The notes beneath the pieces were generated by a model. It searched no databases. It saw only the letters and a program-made list of their open reading frames with translations, and was not told where the DNA came from. Source: Pectobacterium brasiliense (GTDB lineage: Bacteria > Pseudomonadota > Gammaproteobacteria > Enterobacterales > Enterobacteriaceae). From it: a DNA stretch of 64,000 bases. Of the stretch, positions 18,169-32,383 are shown piece after piece (the first letter of the stretch is position 1; the number at the start of each line of letters is the position of its first letter). A program made the translations under genes and the position numbers. Where the stretch lies: NCBI RefSeq assembly GCF_016950255.1, contig NZ_JACGFN010000002.1, positions 744,001-808,000 of the forward strand, in the 5' to 3' direction.

Positions 18169-18389
18169 CTGCTATGTCCCTGTTGGTCAATATTATGTCA
18201 ATAATCGATATGTAATTTTTTATATATCGCCACATACTATACAGACATGACAAAAAGAAAATAAGGCGAGCCATAGAGGGATTTATTTTATAAAACGTTG
18301 AATTTTAAAAATTAAAATATAAAAACGGGGAGTATGACCGATACCACAAAGTGGGCAGCAGATATCAAAGAAAAGGAAGGAACAGATCA

Positions 18390-18452
18390 TTTTTCAACGT
18401 TGCGCAGCAACGGCCCGAAGGGTGACGGGCAAGGATGTCCGTCATAAAAAAA
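18390..18452. repeat. Two-hairpin tandem repeat, copy 1
   Basis: This unit holds a hairpin CGTTGC-GCA-GCAACG and a second hairpin around GACGG...CCGTC, bounded by T and A runs. It is about 80% identical to copy 2 at 18464-18527, 11 bp away. Confidence 0.7.
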
Positions 18453-18463
18453 CGTAAGGAACG

Positions 18464-18527
18464 TTTTTCAACGTTGCGCAAGCAACGGCCCGTAGGGTGG
18501 CAGACAGGGATGTCTGCCATAAAAAAA
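18464..18527. repeat. Two-hairpin tandem repeat, copy 2
   Basis: This is the second unit. Where it differs in the second hairpin (GGCAGAC...GTCTGCC), both arms changed together, so pairing is kept. That points to selection on the RNA or DNA structure. Confidence 0.7.
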
Positions 18528-18558
18528 TCCAGAAACGTTTTCACGCTTCTGGATTTTT
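18521..18558 (-). terminator. Terminator of eno
   Basis: ATCCAGAA and TTCTGGAT form a stem at about 18526-18554, flanked by an A run on the left and T-rich sequence on the right. On the minus strand the hairpin ends in seven T residues, 66 bp after the eno stop. Confidence 0.8.
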
Positions 18559-18623
18559 ATAGTTAATCACGTTGGCGTATATCAGGCCGTTTTATCCGCA
18601 GCCTGATGACGCCAGAGACGTAA

Positions 18624-19952
<1,329 letters not shown>

Positions 19953-19979
19953 TTAGATAGAACTAAAACCCTAGACGAA

Positions 19980-20005
19980 CAACGCGCGATAGCGATCGCG
20001 CGTTG
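19980..20005 (-). promoter_or_regulatory. Hairpin between pyrG and eno
   Basis: CAACGCGCGAT and ATCGCGCGTTG form an 11-bp stem with an AGCG loop. No T run follows on the minus strand, so it is more likely an attenuator, RNA-stability element or partial stop than a full terminator. Confidence 0.5.
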
Positions 20006-20017
20006 CTGATATAACTC

Positions 20018-21670
<1,653 letters not shown>

Positions 21671-21881
21671 TTAGGTTTAAAGACGATGGAGGTACCAAGA
21701 CGGGAAAGTAGTATACCTGAACCTGATGAACGCCACAAATGTTCGTTTTACACAATGTGGCGATTCCAACACACACTAAGGCGAGATAAAACCGCCCTTA
21801 TCAAAACCAATAATTACCTTTAATAACAATACAATAAATGCATTAAAATCGATAAAAATACGGTTTGTGATTAAAAATGGA

Positions 21882-22694
21882 TTAATGGCCTATTTCCTGT
21901 TTTTTCACCTGCTGCCATGCGGCTTCCATTTCATCCAGCGTCGCCTGTTCCAGCGTTTTTCCCGATGCCGTAACGATTTGTTCTACCTCACGAAAACGAC
22001 GAGTGAACTTGCGATTTGCCGCCTGTAATGCATTCTCAGCCTTGTGCCCCAGGTGACGAGAGAGATTGACTGTGGCGAACAATAAATCACCAATCTCTTC
22101 ACCTAATTTTTCTTCATCGACAACGGCTTGCCGTGCCTCAAACATCACCTCATCGATCTCTTCATACACTTTGTCGAGCACCGGGCCCAGACTGTCCCAA
22201 TCGAAGCCCACAGACGAACAACGCTGCTGAATTTTTTGTGCTTTCATCAAAGCAGGCAGCGCATCAGGAATGTCATCCAACGGCGAGTGACGATCTTTCT
22301 CGGCACGCTCCTGCGCTTTGGTCTGCTCCCAGTTTGCCAGCACGGCATCGCTGTCCGTTAGCGTCAGGTCGCCGAAGATATGCGGGTGGCGGCGTTCCAG
22401 CTTATCGCTGATGGCGTTACACACGTCGGAGAAATCGAACAGGCCCTTTTCCTGCGCCATTTGCGCGTAAAACACCACCTGAAACAGCAAATCCCCTAAC
22501 TCACCGCGCAAATCATCAAAATCCTGACGGCTGATGGCATCCAGCACTTCATACGTTTCTTCCAGCGTATAGGGCGCGATGGTGTCAAACGTCTGTTTCT
22601 TGTCCCACGGGCAGCCGTTTTCAGGATCGCGGAGGGTTTTCATGATGGCGAGCAGGCGCTCGATGGAAGGTAAATTCGTCAAAGATACGGTCAT
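21882..22694 (-). CDS. mazG: Nucleoside triphosphate pyrophosphohydrolase MazG
   Basis: MazG hydrolyses NTPs to NMP and pyrophosphate and in E. coli lowers ppGpp under starvation. The chosen ATG at 22694 (MTVSLTNLPSIERLLAIM) has AGGA upstream and gives 270 residues, close to E. coli; the frame opens 16 codons earlier without merit. Two MazG repeats are visible, each with EE-x12-ED-type acidic motifs (LEETYEVLDAI, LRGELGDLLFQVVF; and LGEEIGDLLFATVNL). It lies between pyrG and relA. Confidence 0.95.
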   Translation of the reverse strand: MTVSLTNLPSIERLLAIMKTLRDPENGCPWDKKQTFDTIAPYTLEETYEVLDAISRQDFDDLRGELGDLLFQVVFYAQMAQEKGLFDFSDVCNAISDKLERRHPHIFGDLTLTDSDAVLANWEQTKAQERAEKDRHSPLDDIPDALPALMKAQKIQQRCSSVGFDWDSLGPVLDKVYEEIDEVMFEARQAVVDEEKLGEEIGDLLFATVNLSRHLGHKAENALQAANRKFTRRFREVEQIVTASGKTLEQATLDEMEAAWQQVKKQEIGH

Positions 22695-23083
22695 AATATT
22701 CCTGAAAAAATGTGTATGAAAATAGCAAAACACGGCAGCCAACTTCTGCTAAAAAGCGCCAAGACATCACTATTTTCATTTCAACGGCGTAAAAAAATTG
22801 TGCTGAGATGCACATGACCGCCGAGTGAGCCGCATGGACGCGGCGAAAGCCTGTGCCGCGTATGGAACGCGTCACAGGTGGCTCGACAGCGGACATGTAC
22901 ATCGAAGGAACCGCAACGCGGCACAATTCTCGCCAAAAGCCAGGGTTCTGAGGGATGCGGCACCTGAGCATCCCTCAGTCGGGCGTGGCAATGGTGCCAC
23001 AAAGAACAATATTGCTAACCACGCACGAAACTTTTCACCACACTCGTACAAGGTTTTCAGCTGGCTGATGGTGAAACCATCAT
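22695..23083. other. 389-bp hairpin-rich noncoding stretch between relA and mazG
   Basis: E. coli has the mazEF toxin-antitoxin genes in this gap; here I find no such frames. The segment is GC-rich and carries strong hairpins: CTGAGGGATGC-N9-GCATCCCTCAG at 22948-22978 and GTGGCA-ATGG-TGCCAC at 22985-23000. Further GC-rich, repeat-like sequence covers 22820-22920. No family is recognised. Confidence 0.5.
22948..22978. repeat. 11-bp inverted repeat downstream of relA
   Basis: These are perfect 11-bp arms around a 9-nt loop. No T run follows on either strand, so a simple terminator is unlikely. Confidence 0.6.
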
Positions 23084-25320
23084 TTACGCCCCCTGCTGGC
23101 GCCGCGCATCAATCACATCCGGCAGTTGGTTGAGCTTCGCCAGAATGCGGCTCAGCACCTGCAAGTTGTAGATCTCAATATCCATATCAATCGTTGCCAA
23201 CTGCTGCTTGGTGTCGCTGCGGCTGGCGACGCCCAGTACATTGACCTTCTCATTCGCCAGAATCGTGGTGATATCCCGCAACAGCCCGCTACGATCGTTG
23301 GCAATCACCCTCACCACCAGCGAATAGCCGCTGGAGTAGCTTTCGCCCCAGACGGCATCGACAATGCGTTCCGGCGAACTGGCGCGCAGTTCGTCCAGCT
23401 GTTCACAGTCGGCTCGGTGAATCGAAATACCCCGTCCGCGCGTGATGAACCCGGTGATCTCATCGCCCGGAATCGGCTGGCAGCAGCGGGCAATGTGGTG
23501 CATAAGATTGCCTACACCTTCTACCACCACGCGGCCGTTGTCCTTCGTGTTACGTGCCGGTGGCTGATGTGATTTTTGCGTCAGCTGGCGCAGCGCTTCG
23601 CGATCCAGTTCTTCCGCGCTCGGCTGTTTTAACTGCGATTGCAGGAAATTCACCATCTGGTTCAGGCGAACATCACCGCCACCGATAGCAGCCAGTAACT
23701 CATCCAGCGAATTCACGTTGTAGCGTGGCAGCAGCAGTTTTTCGGCTGCTTTCAGGCTGACACCCAGATGCGCCAGTTCGTCATCCAGAATCTGTCGACC
23801 CGCCAGAATGTTCTTGTCGCGATCTTGCTTACGGAACCAGTTCTGAATCTTCGAACGTCCGCGACTGGTGGTGATATACCCCAGATTCGGGTTCAGCCAG
23901 TCACGGCTCGGGTTCGGTTGCTTCTGGGTGATGATTTCAATCTGATCGCCCATTTGCAGTTGGTAGGTAAACGGCACGATACGTCCGCCGATTTTCGCCC
24001 CGATGCAGCGGTGCCCGATATCACTGTGGATGTGATAGGCAAAATCCAACGGCGTGGAGCCCGTGGGGAGATCCACCACATCGCCTTTCGGCGTAAAGAC
24101 ATAAACCCGATCGTCAAACACCTGGCTGCGAACTTCGTCCAGTACGTCATTCGAATCCGCCACTTCTTCCTGCCAGGCAAGCAGTTTACGCAGCCAGGCA
24201 ATGCGGCCTTCGTAGCCGGAGCGCCCGCCCACGGAGGTGCCTTCTTTGTATTTCCAGTGTGCCGCCACGCCCAGTTCAGCATCTTCATGCATCTGCCGCG
24301 TACGAATCTGGATTTCGAGCGTCTTTCCACCCGGCCCTAACACCACGGTGTGGATGGACTGATAGCCGTTTGGTTTAGGGTTAGCGACGTAGTCGTCGAA
24401 CTCGTCCGGCAGATGGCGATAGTGGGTATGCACGATACCGAGCGCACCGTAGCAGTCCTGCAAGCGCTCAACGACAATACGTACCGCACGCACATCGAAC
24501 AGCTCATCGAACGACAGCGCTTTCTTCTGCATCTTACGCCAGATGCTGTAGATATGCTTAGGACGACCGTAGATCTCCGCCTGCACGCCCTCTTCTTTCA
24601 TCGCGTTGCGCAGCGTTTTAACAAAATCGTCAATGTACTGCGCGCGATCGATACGGCGCTCATGCAGCAGCTTGGCGATTTTTTTATATTCATCAGGATG
24701 CAGATAGCGGAAGCAGAAATCCTCCAGCTCCCACTTCAACTGGCCGATACCCAGACGGTTAGCCAGCGGCGCATAGATATTGGTACACTCTTTGGCCGCC
24801 AATACCCGTTCTTCTTCCGGGGCATCCTTCACTTCACGCAGGTGCGCAATCCGCTCCGCGAGCTTGATCACCACGCAGCGGAAATCTTCCACCATCGCCA
24901 GCAGCATGCGGCGGATGTTATCGACCTGCTCAGACGCGCCGGAATCATTCTGCGTCGCTTTGAGCTGGCGGATTGCATCCATATCGCGCACGCCATGCAC
25001 CAAATCAACGATGTTTTTCCCAAACGCGGCTTCTAGCGTCGCTTCATCGACCACGTTCGCATCGGCCAGCGGAAAGAGCAGCGCCGCGCGCGCATGCTGT
25101 CATTGTCCATGCTGAGCGTGGACAGGATTTCCACCATTTCAATGCCGCGCCACAGCAGGAGCGACGCATCGGCGTGATCTTGCGTTTGCTGCTCACAGTA
25201 ACGCCAGGTTTCGGATAAACGTTCACACGATTGCTCGCTGGAAATACCCAGTGAAGCAATCCACGCGTCAGGGACAAATTCACCTGCCGTATTCAAATGC
25301 GCACTTCTTACCGCAACCAT
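23084..25320 (-). pseudogene. relA: GTP pyrophosphokinase RelA, frame broken by two extra bases
   Basis: RelA makes (p)ppGpp on stalled ribosomes. The frame starts at 25320 (MVAVRSAHLNTAGEF) and follows E. coli RelA to STLSMDNDSMRA. It then leaves the family at an alternating CG run at 25085-25093 and stops after about 95 residues. From ALLFPLADANVV onward the match resumes two bases out of frame and runs to the normal C-terminus (VIDARRQQGA). Deleting one CG restores a full-length 744-residue-type protein. The downstream part keeps the synthetase (YGRPKHIYSIWRKM), TGS and ACT domains, but its only nearby start is a GTG at 25054 with no ribosome binding site. A sequencing error is possible. 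Confidence 0.85.
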
Positions 25321-25373
25321 AATTTCTCCCTACGTTACCCTTCACCTTGCAAACGACGCTGCTTTGCTGCCTA

Positions 25374-26723
25374 TTACGCCTTTCGCGTGCTGGTATCGTG
25401 CAAAAACAGTGCCATCGATTCAAGGTGACCGGTATGTGGAAACATATCCAACATGGCGACATTCGCCAGCCGATAACCAGCGGCCAGTAATACTTTGCTG
25501 TCGCGTGCTAACGTCGTGGCGTTACAGGAGACGTACACCACGCGTTTCGGTGCCAGTCTGGTTATCTGCTCCATCACGCCCGCCGCGCCCGCACGTGCCG
25601 GATCAAGTAATATCTTATCAAAACCCTGAGCCGCCCACGGCTGCTGGGTGACGTCATCTTCAAGATTTTGGTGAAAAAATGTGACATTGGACAACCCATT
25701 GCGCTGGGCATTCTCGCGTCCTTTCTCAACTAACGCGGTCACACCTTCCACGCCGACGACGCTGGCGGCACGCTGTGCCAGCGGCAGCGTGAAGTTACCC
25801 ATGCCACAAAACAGATCTAATATTCTATCCTGCGGTTGCACATCCAGCCATGTCAGCGCCTGCGCGACCATCTGCTGGTTCACCGCGTCATTGACCTGAA
25901 TAAAATCGCGCGGGCTAAAGGCCAGCGTCAGCCCGGCCACGTGATAAACCGCTTCTTCACCCTGTAGACACGTCAGCGAGTCGGCATCCGGTGCCAGATA
26001 AACCGATACGCCCTGCTGCTGCGCAAAGTCACGCAGCGCCTGCTGATCCGATGAATGGAGTGGATCAAGGTGCCTCAGCACCAGCAGCGGACCGTTCTCT
26101 GCCTGCACCAGTTCCACATGCCCAAGACGCTTCACCGCCTTTAATCGGCTCAGGCAGTCGCGCAGCGGTTGCAGCAGCGCTTCAAGCTCGGGGCGCAACA
26201 CCGGACAGGCTTTGATATCCACCAGATCGTGAGAATTTGATTGTCGATAGCCCATCAACAAACGCTGCTCTTTTGCCTGAAAGTATAACGCAAGCCGCGC
26301 ACGCCTCCGATAGGCATAAGGTGTGCCAGCGATCAGCGAGGCTTCAGGCAGCTCTGCGCCCGTTTCCCGCGTCATCAGGCGCACCAATGCCGCCGTTTTG
26401 CTGCTCTGTTGCAGCATGATGTCCGCGTGCTGCTGCTGGCAGCCGCCACAGCGGGTAAAATGCGGACACGGCGGCGTAACGCGCTGCGGGCTAGGCGTAA
26501 GAAGGCGTTTAAGTTTTGCATGTGAAAATTGACGCTTCTCTTCCGTCAACTGAACGTCGGCCTGCTCTCCCGGCAGTACACCCGTGACAAACACCGTCTT
26601 GCCGTCGTGACGCGCCACCCCCTGCCCAAACGGATCAAGCGATGTGACCGTAACAGTGAGGTGCTTAGCAGGAATCGCTTTCCGGGTCGTCACACGCCGG
26701 TTTGGAGAGTAGAATTGCGCCAT
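25374..26723 (-). CDS. rlmD: 23S rRNA (uracil-1939-C5)-methyltransferase
   Basis: RlmD (RumA) methylates U1939 of 23S rRNA using SAM. The 449-residue protein has an N-terminal TRAM domain ([21 protein letters not shown]), four cysteines for an iron-sulfur cluster ([13 protein letters not shown] and a later Cys in KACPVL), a SAM-binding segment [14 protein letters not shown], and the catalytic Cys in [13 protein letters not shown]. It lies upstream of relA on the same strand and is divergent from barA, as in E. coli. Confidence 0.96.
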   Translation of the reverse strand: MAQFYSPNRRVTTRKAIPAKHLTVTVTSLDPFGQGVARHDGKTVFVTGVLPGEQADVQLTEEKRQFSHAKLKRLLTPSPQRVTPPCPHFTRCGGCQQQHADIMLQQSSKTAALVRLMTRETGAELPEASLIAGTPYAYRRRARLALYFQAKEQRLLMGYRQSNSHDLVDIKACPVLRPELEALLQPLRDCLSRLKAVKRLGHVELVQAENGPLLVLRHLDPLHSSDQQALRDFAQQQGVSVYLAPDADSLTCLQGEEAVYHVAGLTLAFSPRDFIQVNDAVNQQMVAQALTWLDVQPQDRILDLFCGMGNFTLPLAQRAASVVGVEGVTALVEKGRENAQRNGLSNVTFFHQNLEDDVTQQPWAAQGFDKILLDPARAGAAGVMEQITRLAPKRVVYVSCNATTLARDSKVLLAAGYRLANVAMLDMFPHTGHLESMALFLHDTSTRKA

Positions 26724-26840
26724 AATGTACTATCGATTTGTCTCATGAGTTAAACGGCTGTACCAGGTACATGCAGTACCCGATAACTAATGACATCATT
26801 GGATGCTCAGCATCCTCTAATTCTCCCACATTGGAACCCC

Positions 26841-29636
26841 ATGACCAAATACAGTCTTCGTGCACGGATGTTGATACTGATTTTGGCACCGACGTTGATG
26901 ATCGGACTGCTGCTTAGTTCGTTCTTCGTCATTCATCGTTACAACCAGTTGCAGTCGCAGTTGGCCGATTCGGGCACCAGTATCATTGAGCCGCTGGCGA
27001 CCATCAGCGCTTACGCCATTACCCATCGCCAGATGGACACGATTCCAGCGTTAATCAATACGCTTCATCGCCGCCACTCCGCGATTATTCGTACCATTAG
27101 CGTGTTCGATGCGCGTAATCAGCTTCTGGCGACCACCAACGTACGCAACAACGTGACATTGCAGCCGCTCAGCGGCGATGCGCTTGCACACAATAAACTG
27201 CACCTGCACTACACGAATGACGCGCTGATTCTGCACATGCCGATCGTCAATGACAGCGAATTCATGCCGGGCGGAACCACACCGGTGCTGCCCGGTACCG
27301 CGACACCTCTCGGCTATCTGGTGATCGAGCTGGATACCAGCACCATTCGGCTTCAGCAGTATCAGGAAATCTTCATCGCCGCGCTCCTGCTGCTGCTCTC
27401 TTTGGGTGCCGCCGTCATCTTTGCCTATCGTCTGATGCGGGATGTCACCACCCCGATTCGTAATATGGTGGATACCGTTGACCGCATTCGCCGTGGGCAG
27501 TTGGATAGCCGCGTCGAAGGTTACATGCTCGGCGAGCTGGATATGCTGAAAAACGGCATCAACTCGATGGCGATGTCGCTGACCGCCTATCACGAAGAGA
27601 TGCAGCAAAATATCGATCAGGCGACCTACGATCTGCGGGAAACGCTGGAGCAGATGGAGATCCAGAACGTCGAACTGGATCTGGCCAAAAAGCGCGCGCA
27701 GGAAGCGGCACGCATCAAATCAGAGTTTCTGGCAAATATGTCGCACGAACTGAGAACGCCGCTGAATGGCGTGATCGGTTTCACCCGCCAGACGTTGAAG
27801 ACGCCACTGAACACCACGCAGACGGACTATCTGCTCACCATCGAACGGTCCGCCAATAACCTGCTGAATATTATTAACGATGTGCTGGATTTCTCGAAGC
27901 TGGAGGCCGGAAAGCTGGTGCTGGAAGATATTCCGTTCTCGCTGCACAGCACGCTGGACGACGTTGTGATGCTGCTGGCGCACACGGCACATGAAAAAGG
28001 GTTGGAGCTAACGCTCAGTATTCAGAATGACGTGCCTGAACAGTTTGTCGGCGATCCGCTGCGAATACAGCAAATCATCACCAACCTGCTGGGCAATGCG
28101 ATTAAATTCACCGAGCAGGGCAACATCGATATTCGGGTGGAGAAGCGTCGACAGGAATCTCATCAGGTGCAGCTAGAGGTGCAAATACGCGATACCGGCA
28201 TCGGTATTGCCGAGTTGCAGCAATCGCAGCTGTTTCAGGCTTTCCGTCAGGCCGACACCAGTATTTCGCGCCGTCATGGCGGTACGGGGCTTGGGCTGGT
28301 CATTACCCAGCGTCTGGTCAAAGAGATGGGGGGCGATATCAGTTTCCAGAGCCAGCTCAACAAGGGATCGACCTTCTGGTTCCATATCACGCTGCCGCTC
28401 AACCCGCACGCCATGCCGACCGAGCCGGCCTACACGATGCTGCAAGGCAAACATCTGGCCTACGTTGAGTACCACCCCATCGCCGCGCAGGCCACGCTGG
28501 ATATCCTGAGCCAGACGCCGCTGATCGTGAGCTACAGCCCGACGTTTGAGCAGCTGCCGGAAGGGGAATTCGATATCCTGCTGCTCGGTATTCCCGTGCA
28601 ATATCGCAACACCCTACTCGACTACACGCCCAGACTGCGCGATATCTGCCGCCGTTCGCCCTGTGTGATTCTGGCACTGCCCAGCCTCGCGCAAATGGAT
28701 GCCGAACAGTTGAAAACCTTCGGCGTACATGCCTGCCTGAGCAAGCCGCTCGCCGCGTCACGCCTGCTGCCACTGTTACAGGACAGCACGCTGTTCCAAC
28801 TCTCTTTTCTGCCGGACGATGCCGCATCGCACCAGAGTGTCGTACGCCATCCCGCCCGTTTGCCGCTGAGTGTGATGGCGGTGGATGACAATCCCGCTAA
28901 TCTGAAACTGATCGGCACGCTGCTGGAAGAGCAGGTCGAGACGATTATTTTGTGCGAAAGCGGACAAGATGCGATTGCACAGGCAGAACTGAATCAGTTC
29001 GACGTTATTCTCATGGATATCCAGATGCCGGGTATGGACGGCATTTGCGCCAGCGAGTTGATCCGTCAGATCCCTCACCATGCCACCACGCCGATCATCG
29101 CGGTGACGGCGCAGACCATGACGGGTGAACGCGAGCACCTGCTGCGTTCGGGCATGGATGACTATCTGGCTAAGCCTATAGATGAACAGATGCTGAAAAG
29201 CGTGCTGACACGTCATGCACGGCAAGATCCGTTGAAGCGCAATCGGGGCGATATGACGGGATTACTGAACGAGCACGACGATAGTCAGCTATCACTCGAC
29301 TGGGCGCTGGCGCAGCAACAGGCGGCCAACAAGCCAGAACTGGCACGTGACCTACTGCAAATGCTATTGGATTTCTTGCCGGAGGTTCAGCGGAAGATAG
29401 AAAACGTGCTGAAGGGTCAGACGGATGATGACATCATCGACCTGGTTCATAAACTACACGGCAGTTGCAGCTACAGCGGCGTTCCGCGCCTGCAACGCAT
29501 CTGCCGCTATCTGGAACAACAGCTGCGTAAAGGCGTTCACGCCAGCGATCTGGAACCCGAATGGCTGGAGTTGCTGGACGAAATCGACAACGTCAACAAA
29601 GCCGCCCAGCCGCATATCAAACCGATGCATTCGTAG
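26841..29636 (+). CDS. barA: Hybrid sensor kinase BarA/GacS (ExpS)
   Basis: BarA phosphorylates UvrY/GacA and, in Pectobacterium, controls exoenzymes through Csr/Rsm RNAs. The ATG at 26841 ([18 protein letters not shown]) aligns with E. coli; upstream codons are probably not used. The 931-residue order is TM1, periplasmic domain, TM2 and HAMP (about 1-260), HisKA with H302 in [12 protein letters not shown], HATPase ([22 protein letters not shown]), receiver with D726 in [11 protein letters not shown], and HPt with H870 in HKLHGSC. All phosphorelay residues are present. Confidence 0.97.
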   Translation: MTKYSLRARMLILILAPTLMIGLLLSSFFVIHRYNQLQSQLADSGTSIIEPLATISAYAITHRQMDTIPALINTLHRRHSAIIRTISVFDARNQLLATTNVRNNVTLQPLSGDALAHNKLHLHYTNDALILHMPIVNDSEFMPGGTTPVLPGTATPLGYLVIELDTSTIRLQQYQEIFIAALLLLLSLGAAVIFAYRLMRDVTTPIRNMVDTVDRIRRGQLDSRVEGYMLGELDMLKNGINSMAMSLTAYHEEMQQNIDQATYDLRETLEQMEIQNVELDLAKKRAQEAARIKSEFLANMSHELRTPLNGVIGFTRQTLKTPLNTTQTDYLLTIERSANNLLNIINDVLDFSKLEAGKLVLEDIPFSLHSTLDDVVMLLAHTAHEKGLELTLSIQNDVPEQFVGDPLRIQQIITNLLGNAIKFTEQGNIDIRVEKRRQESHQVQLEVQIRDTGIGIAELQQSQLFQAFRQADTSISRRHGGTGLGLVITQRLVKEMGGDISFQSQLNKGSTFWFHITLPLNPHAMPTEPAYTMLQGKHLAYVEYHPIAAQATLDILSQTPLIVSYSPTFEQLPEGEFDILLLGIPVQYRNTLLDYTPRLRDICRRSPCVILALPSLAQMDAEQLKTFGVHACLSKPLAASRLLPLLQDSTLFQLSFLPDDAASHQSVVRHPARLPLSVMAVDDNPANLKLIGTLLEEQVETIILCESGQDAIAQAELNQFDVILMDIQMPGMDGICASELIRQIPHHATTPIIAVTAQTMTGEREHLLRSGMDDYLAKPIDEQMLKSVLTRHARQDPLKRNRGDMTGLLNEHDDSQLSLDWALAQQQAANKPELARDLLQMLLDFLPEVQRKIENVLKGQTDDDIIDLVHKLHGSCSYSGVPRLQRICRYLEQQLRKGVHASDLEPEWLELLDEIDNVNKAAQPHIKPMHS

Positions 29637-29860
29637 AATTTCAACTAATTGAAAGTATTATCAAATAATCTATAAGTGATCTCTGCTGATACTCTGTTAC
29701 TGCTTATGTTCAGGTAGATCAGTGTTAATAAATCTCATTATCATCATCTAGTTTTTATCGATAATTTAGTATTTAAATCTAAAAACGATATATATTTAAG
29801 TAAATAACGACGTTACAAGATCACACTTCTACCCCTTTTTGGTTACTTAACCCTACCCTC

Positions 29861-29874
29861 TTGATCGATATCAA
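29861..29874. promoter_or_regulatory. FNR-binding site of the dms operon
   Basis: TTGATCGATATCAA is a perfect match to the FNR consensus TTGAT-N4-ATCAA. With a -10 like TATGGT at 29897-29902, the site would be centred close to -41.5, the class II activation position. Anaerobic induction is therefore expected, as for E. coli dmsABC. Confidence 0.85.
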
Positions 29875-29932
29875 TCCCACACTATTAGCATGCCTTTATG
29901 GTTAGCAAGGTAAGCAAAGTGGGATAATAATC

Positions 29933-32370
29933 ATGAATAAAATTATTGAAGACCTTTTACACCAGGAAATATCTCGTCGGGACGCGGTGATCGATGCCGT
30001 GAAAATCAGTTCTGCGGTAGCGATTACCAGCGCCATCGCCTTGCCGTTTTCTGCTCATGCACAACCTACGGTGATGCCAACCGGCGTGGTGAACGAAAAT
30101 GAAACCGTGCGCCACAGTGCCTGTCTGGTTAACTGTGGCAGTCGCTGTCCACTTAAGGTGATTGTGAAGGACGATCGCATCGTGCGTATCGAACCGGAAG
30201 ATGCCAAAGATGACAGCATATTCGGTGAACATCAGATTCGCCCTTGTCTGCGCGGGCGCTCTAACCGCTGGCGTGTTTACAGCCCGGATCGCATCAAATA
30301 CCCGATGAAGCGGGTCGGTAAACGTGGCGAGGGCAAGTTTAAACGCATCAGTTGGGAAGAGGCGACCGCGTTTGTCGCATCGGAAATGAAGCGCATTGCC
30401 GAAAAGTATGGCAATGAGGCGATCTACTACAACTACCAATCCGGTGCCTATTACCATAATCAGGGAACACACGCGTGGAAACGCTTGCTGAACCTGACGG
30501 GCGGCTACCTTAACTATCACAACACGTACTCAACTGCGCAAATTGCTACCGCCACGCCGTACACCCACGGCACCTACGTCGGCAGCCACTTTACACAAAT
30601 TGCCCATTCCGATCTGGTGGTGTTTTTCGGCCTGAACTTATCGGAAACCCGCATGTCCGGTGGCGGGCAGGTGGAAGAGTTGCGCCGTGCGCTGGAAGCT
30701 TCACAGGCCCGCGTAGTAATCATCGATCCGCGTTACACCGATTCGGTAATCACCGAACATGCCGAGTGGCTGGCGATTCGTCCTACCACCGATGCGGCGC
30801 TGGTCGCCGGGTTAGCGCATACCCTGATTACTGAGAACCTGATCGACGAAGCGCAAATCAACCGTTACAGCGTCGGGTTCGATGCCAGCACGTTGCCTGC
30901 GTCTGCGACGCCGAATGCCAGCTATAAGGATTACATTCTGGGAACCGGACCAGATGGCATCACTAAAACGCCGGAATGGGCAGCCAATGTCACCGGCATT
31001 CCGGCTGCGCGAATTCGTCAACTAGCGCGGGAAATCGCGGGCGCGCGCGCGCCTGCTATATCGGCCAGGGCTGGGGGCCCCAGCGCCACGCCAACGGTGA
31101 ACAAACCGTACGCGCCATCCAAACGTTACCAGCGCTTACCGGCCATTTTGGGCTACCAGGCACCAACAACGGCAACTGGCCTTATGGCACGCCTTACGGT
31201 GTCCCAACCTTGCCGGTAGGCAGCAATCCGATTAAAACCTCGATTCCCTGCTATCTCTGGACCGATGCCATCCTTAACCCAGAGAAAATGACCGCCACCA
31301 CCATGGGTGTGAAAGGGGTCGATAAGCTACGTGCCGGCATTAAAATGGTGGTCAATCAGGCAGGGCAGGCGCTATTGAATCAGCACGGCGATATCAACCG
31401 TACGCGTAAAATCCTGGCCGACGACACGCTGTGTGAAACCATCGTGGTGATTGATAACCACATGACACCCAGTGCCAAGTTTGCCGATATCCTGCTGCCG
31501 GAAACCAGCTATCTGGAAGCGGAAGATCTGGTTGATAGCTCATATTCAACCGGCTCGCATAACTACATGATCGCCATCCAAAAAACCATCACGCCGATGT
31601 GGGAAGTGCGTAGCACCTACGACATCTGCGCCGATATTGCCGATCATCTGGGGCTGAAGGAAAAATTCACTGAAGGCCGTACTCAGGCGCAGTGGGTAGA
31701 AAAGCATTATCAGCAGGTGAAAGAGAAGCGCGCCTATTTGCCGGAATGGTCGGTGGCGAAAGAGAAAGGCGTGATCGATCAACAGATCGCAACGGAAAAA
31801 CAGAGTATTGCCTTCCTGGATTTTCGGGCCGACCCACAAGCTAATCCGTTAAAAACGCCGTCGGGCAAGATTGAGATCTATTCCGAAGCGTTGGCCAAGC
31901 TGGCACAAACCTGGACGCTGCCGGAGGGCGATCGTATTCCGCCGATCCCTGAATTCTGCGTGGTGCGCGAATCTCATCTCAATAAAACGATGACGGCCAA
32001 ATATCCTCTGCAACTTAGTGGATTTCATACCAAGGGGCATACGCACTCAACGTACAGCAACGTGCAATTCCTGCATGAAGCGGCTCCGGATGAAGTCTGG
32101 ATCAACCCGATCGATGCGGCTGCACGCCAGTTGAAATCTGGCGATCGCGTTCGCGTGTTTAACGATCGCGGCGTTGTGGAAATTCCCTGCAAAGTCACGC
32201 AGCGCATTTTGCCCGGCGTCGCCGCCATGCCGCAAGGTGCCTGGACGCGCCTTGACAGCATGGGCGTCGATGTCGGTGGGTGCATTAACACCCTGACTTC
32301 CCAGGAACCGTCGCCGCTGGCGAAAGGTAATCCACAACACACCAACCTGGTTGAGATTCAGCGCGCTTAA
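29933..32370 (+). pseudogene. dmsA: DMSO-reductase-type molybdoenzyme catalytic subunit, frame broken by two extra bases
   Basis: DmsA reduces DMSO or related S/N-oxides at a bis-MGD molybdenum centre. The N-terminus has a Tat signal (SRRDAV, then a hydrophobic stretch to AHAQP). The 4Fe-4S motif is in HSACLVNCGSRCPL plus RPCLRGRS, and the likely Mo-ligand Ser is in NTYSTAQI. After AREIAGARA the frame fails inside the GC run 31041-31052. The match resumes two bases out of frame at CYIGQGWGPQRHANGEQ and continues to the end. Removing one GC gives an 811-residue-type DmsA. As written, the first part (29933-31219) lacks the cofactor-binding C-terminal half. Confidence 0.85.
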
Positions 32371-32383
32371 GGGGATATGACAG

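Larger units (their letters stand above)
18169..18623. other. 455-bp region between the receptor promoter and the end of eno
   Basis: The left part (18169-18310) is AT-rich and must hold the receptor promoter. The right part holds two tandem copies of a two-hairpin repeat (18390-18527) and a terminator (18521-18558). There is no coding potential. Confidence 0.6.

Noticed and set aside
18180..18240. Fur box upstream of the siderophore receptor
   Set aside because: AT-rich sequence with partial similarity only; no stretch resembles the 19-bp Fur consensus well enough.
18390..18527. CRISPR array
   Set aside because: Only two units, self-complementary, with no unique spacers of regular length.
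25060..25110. Programmed ribosomal frameshift in relA
   Set aside because: No slippery heptamer or stimulatory structure is evident, and an exact two-base gain in a dinucleotide run is the simpler reading.
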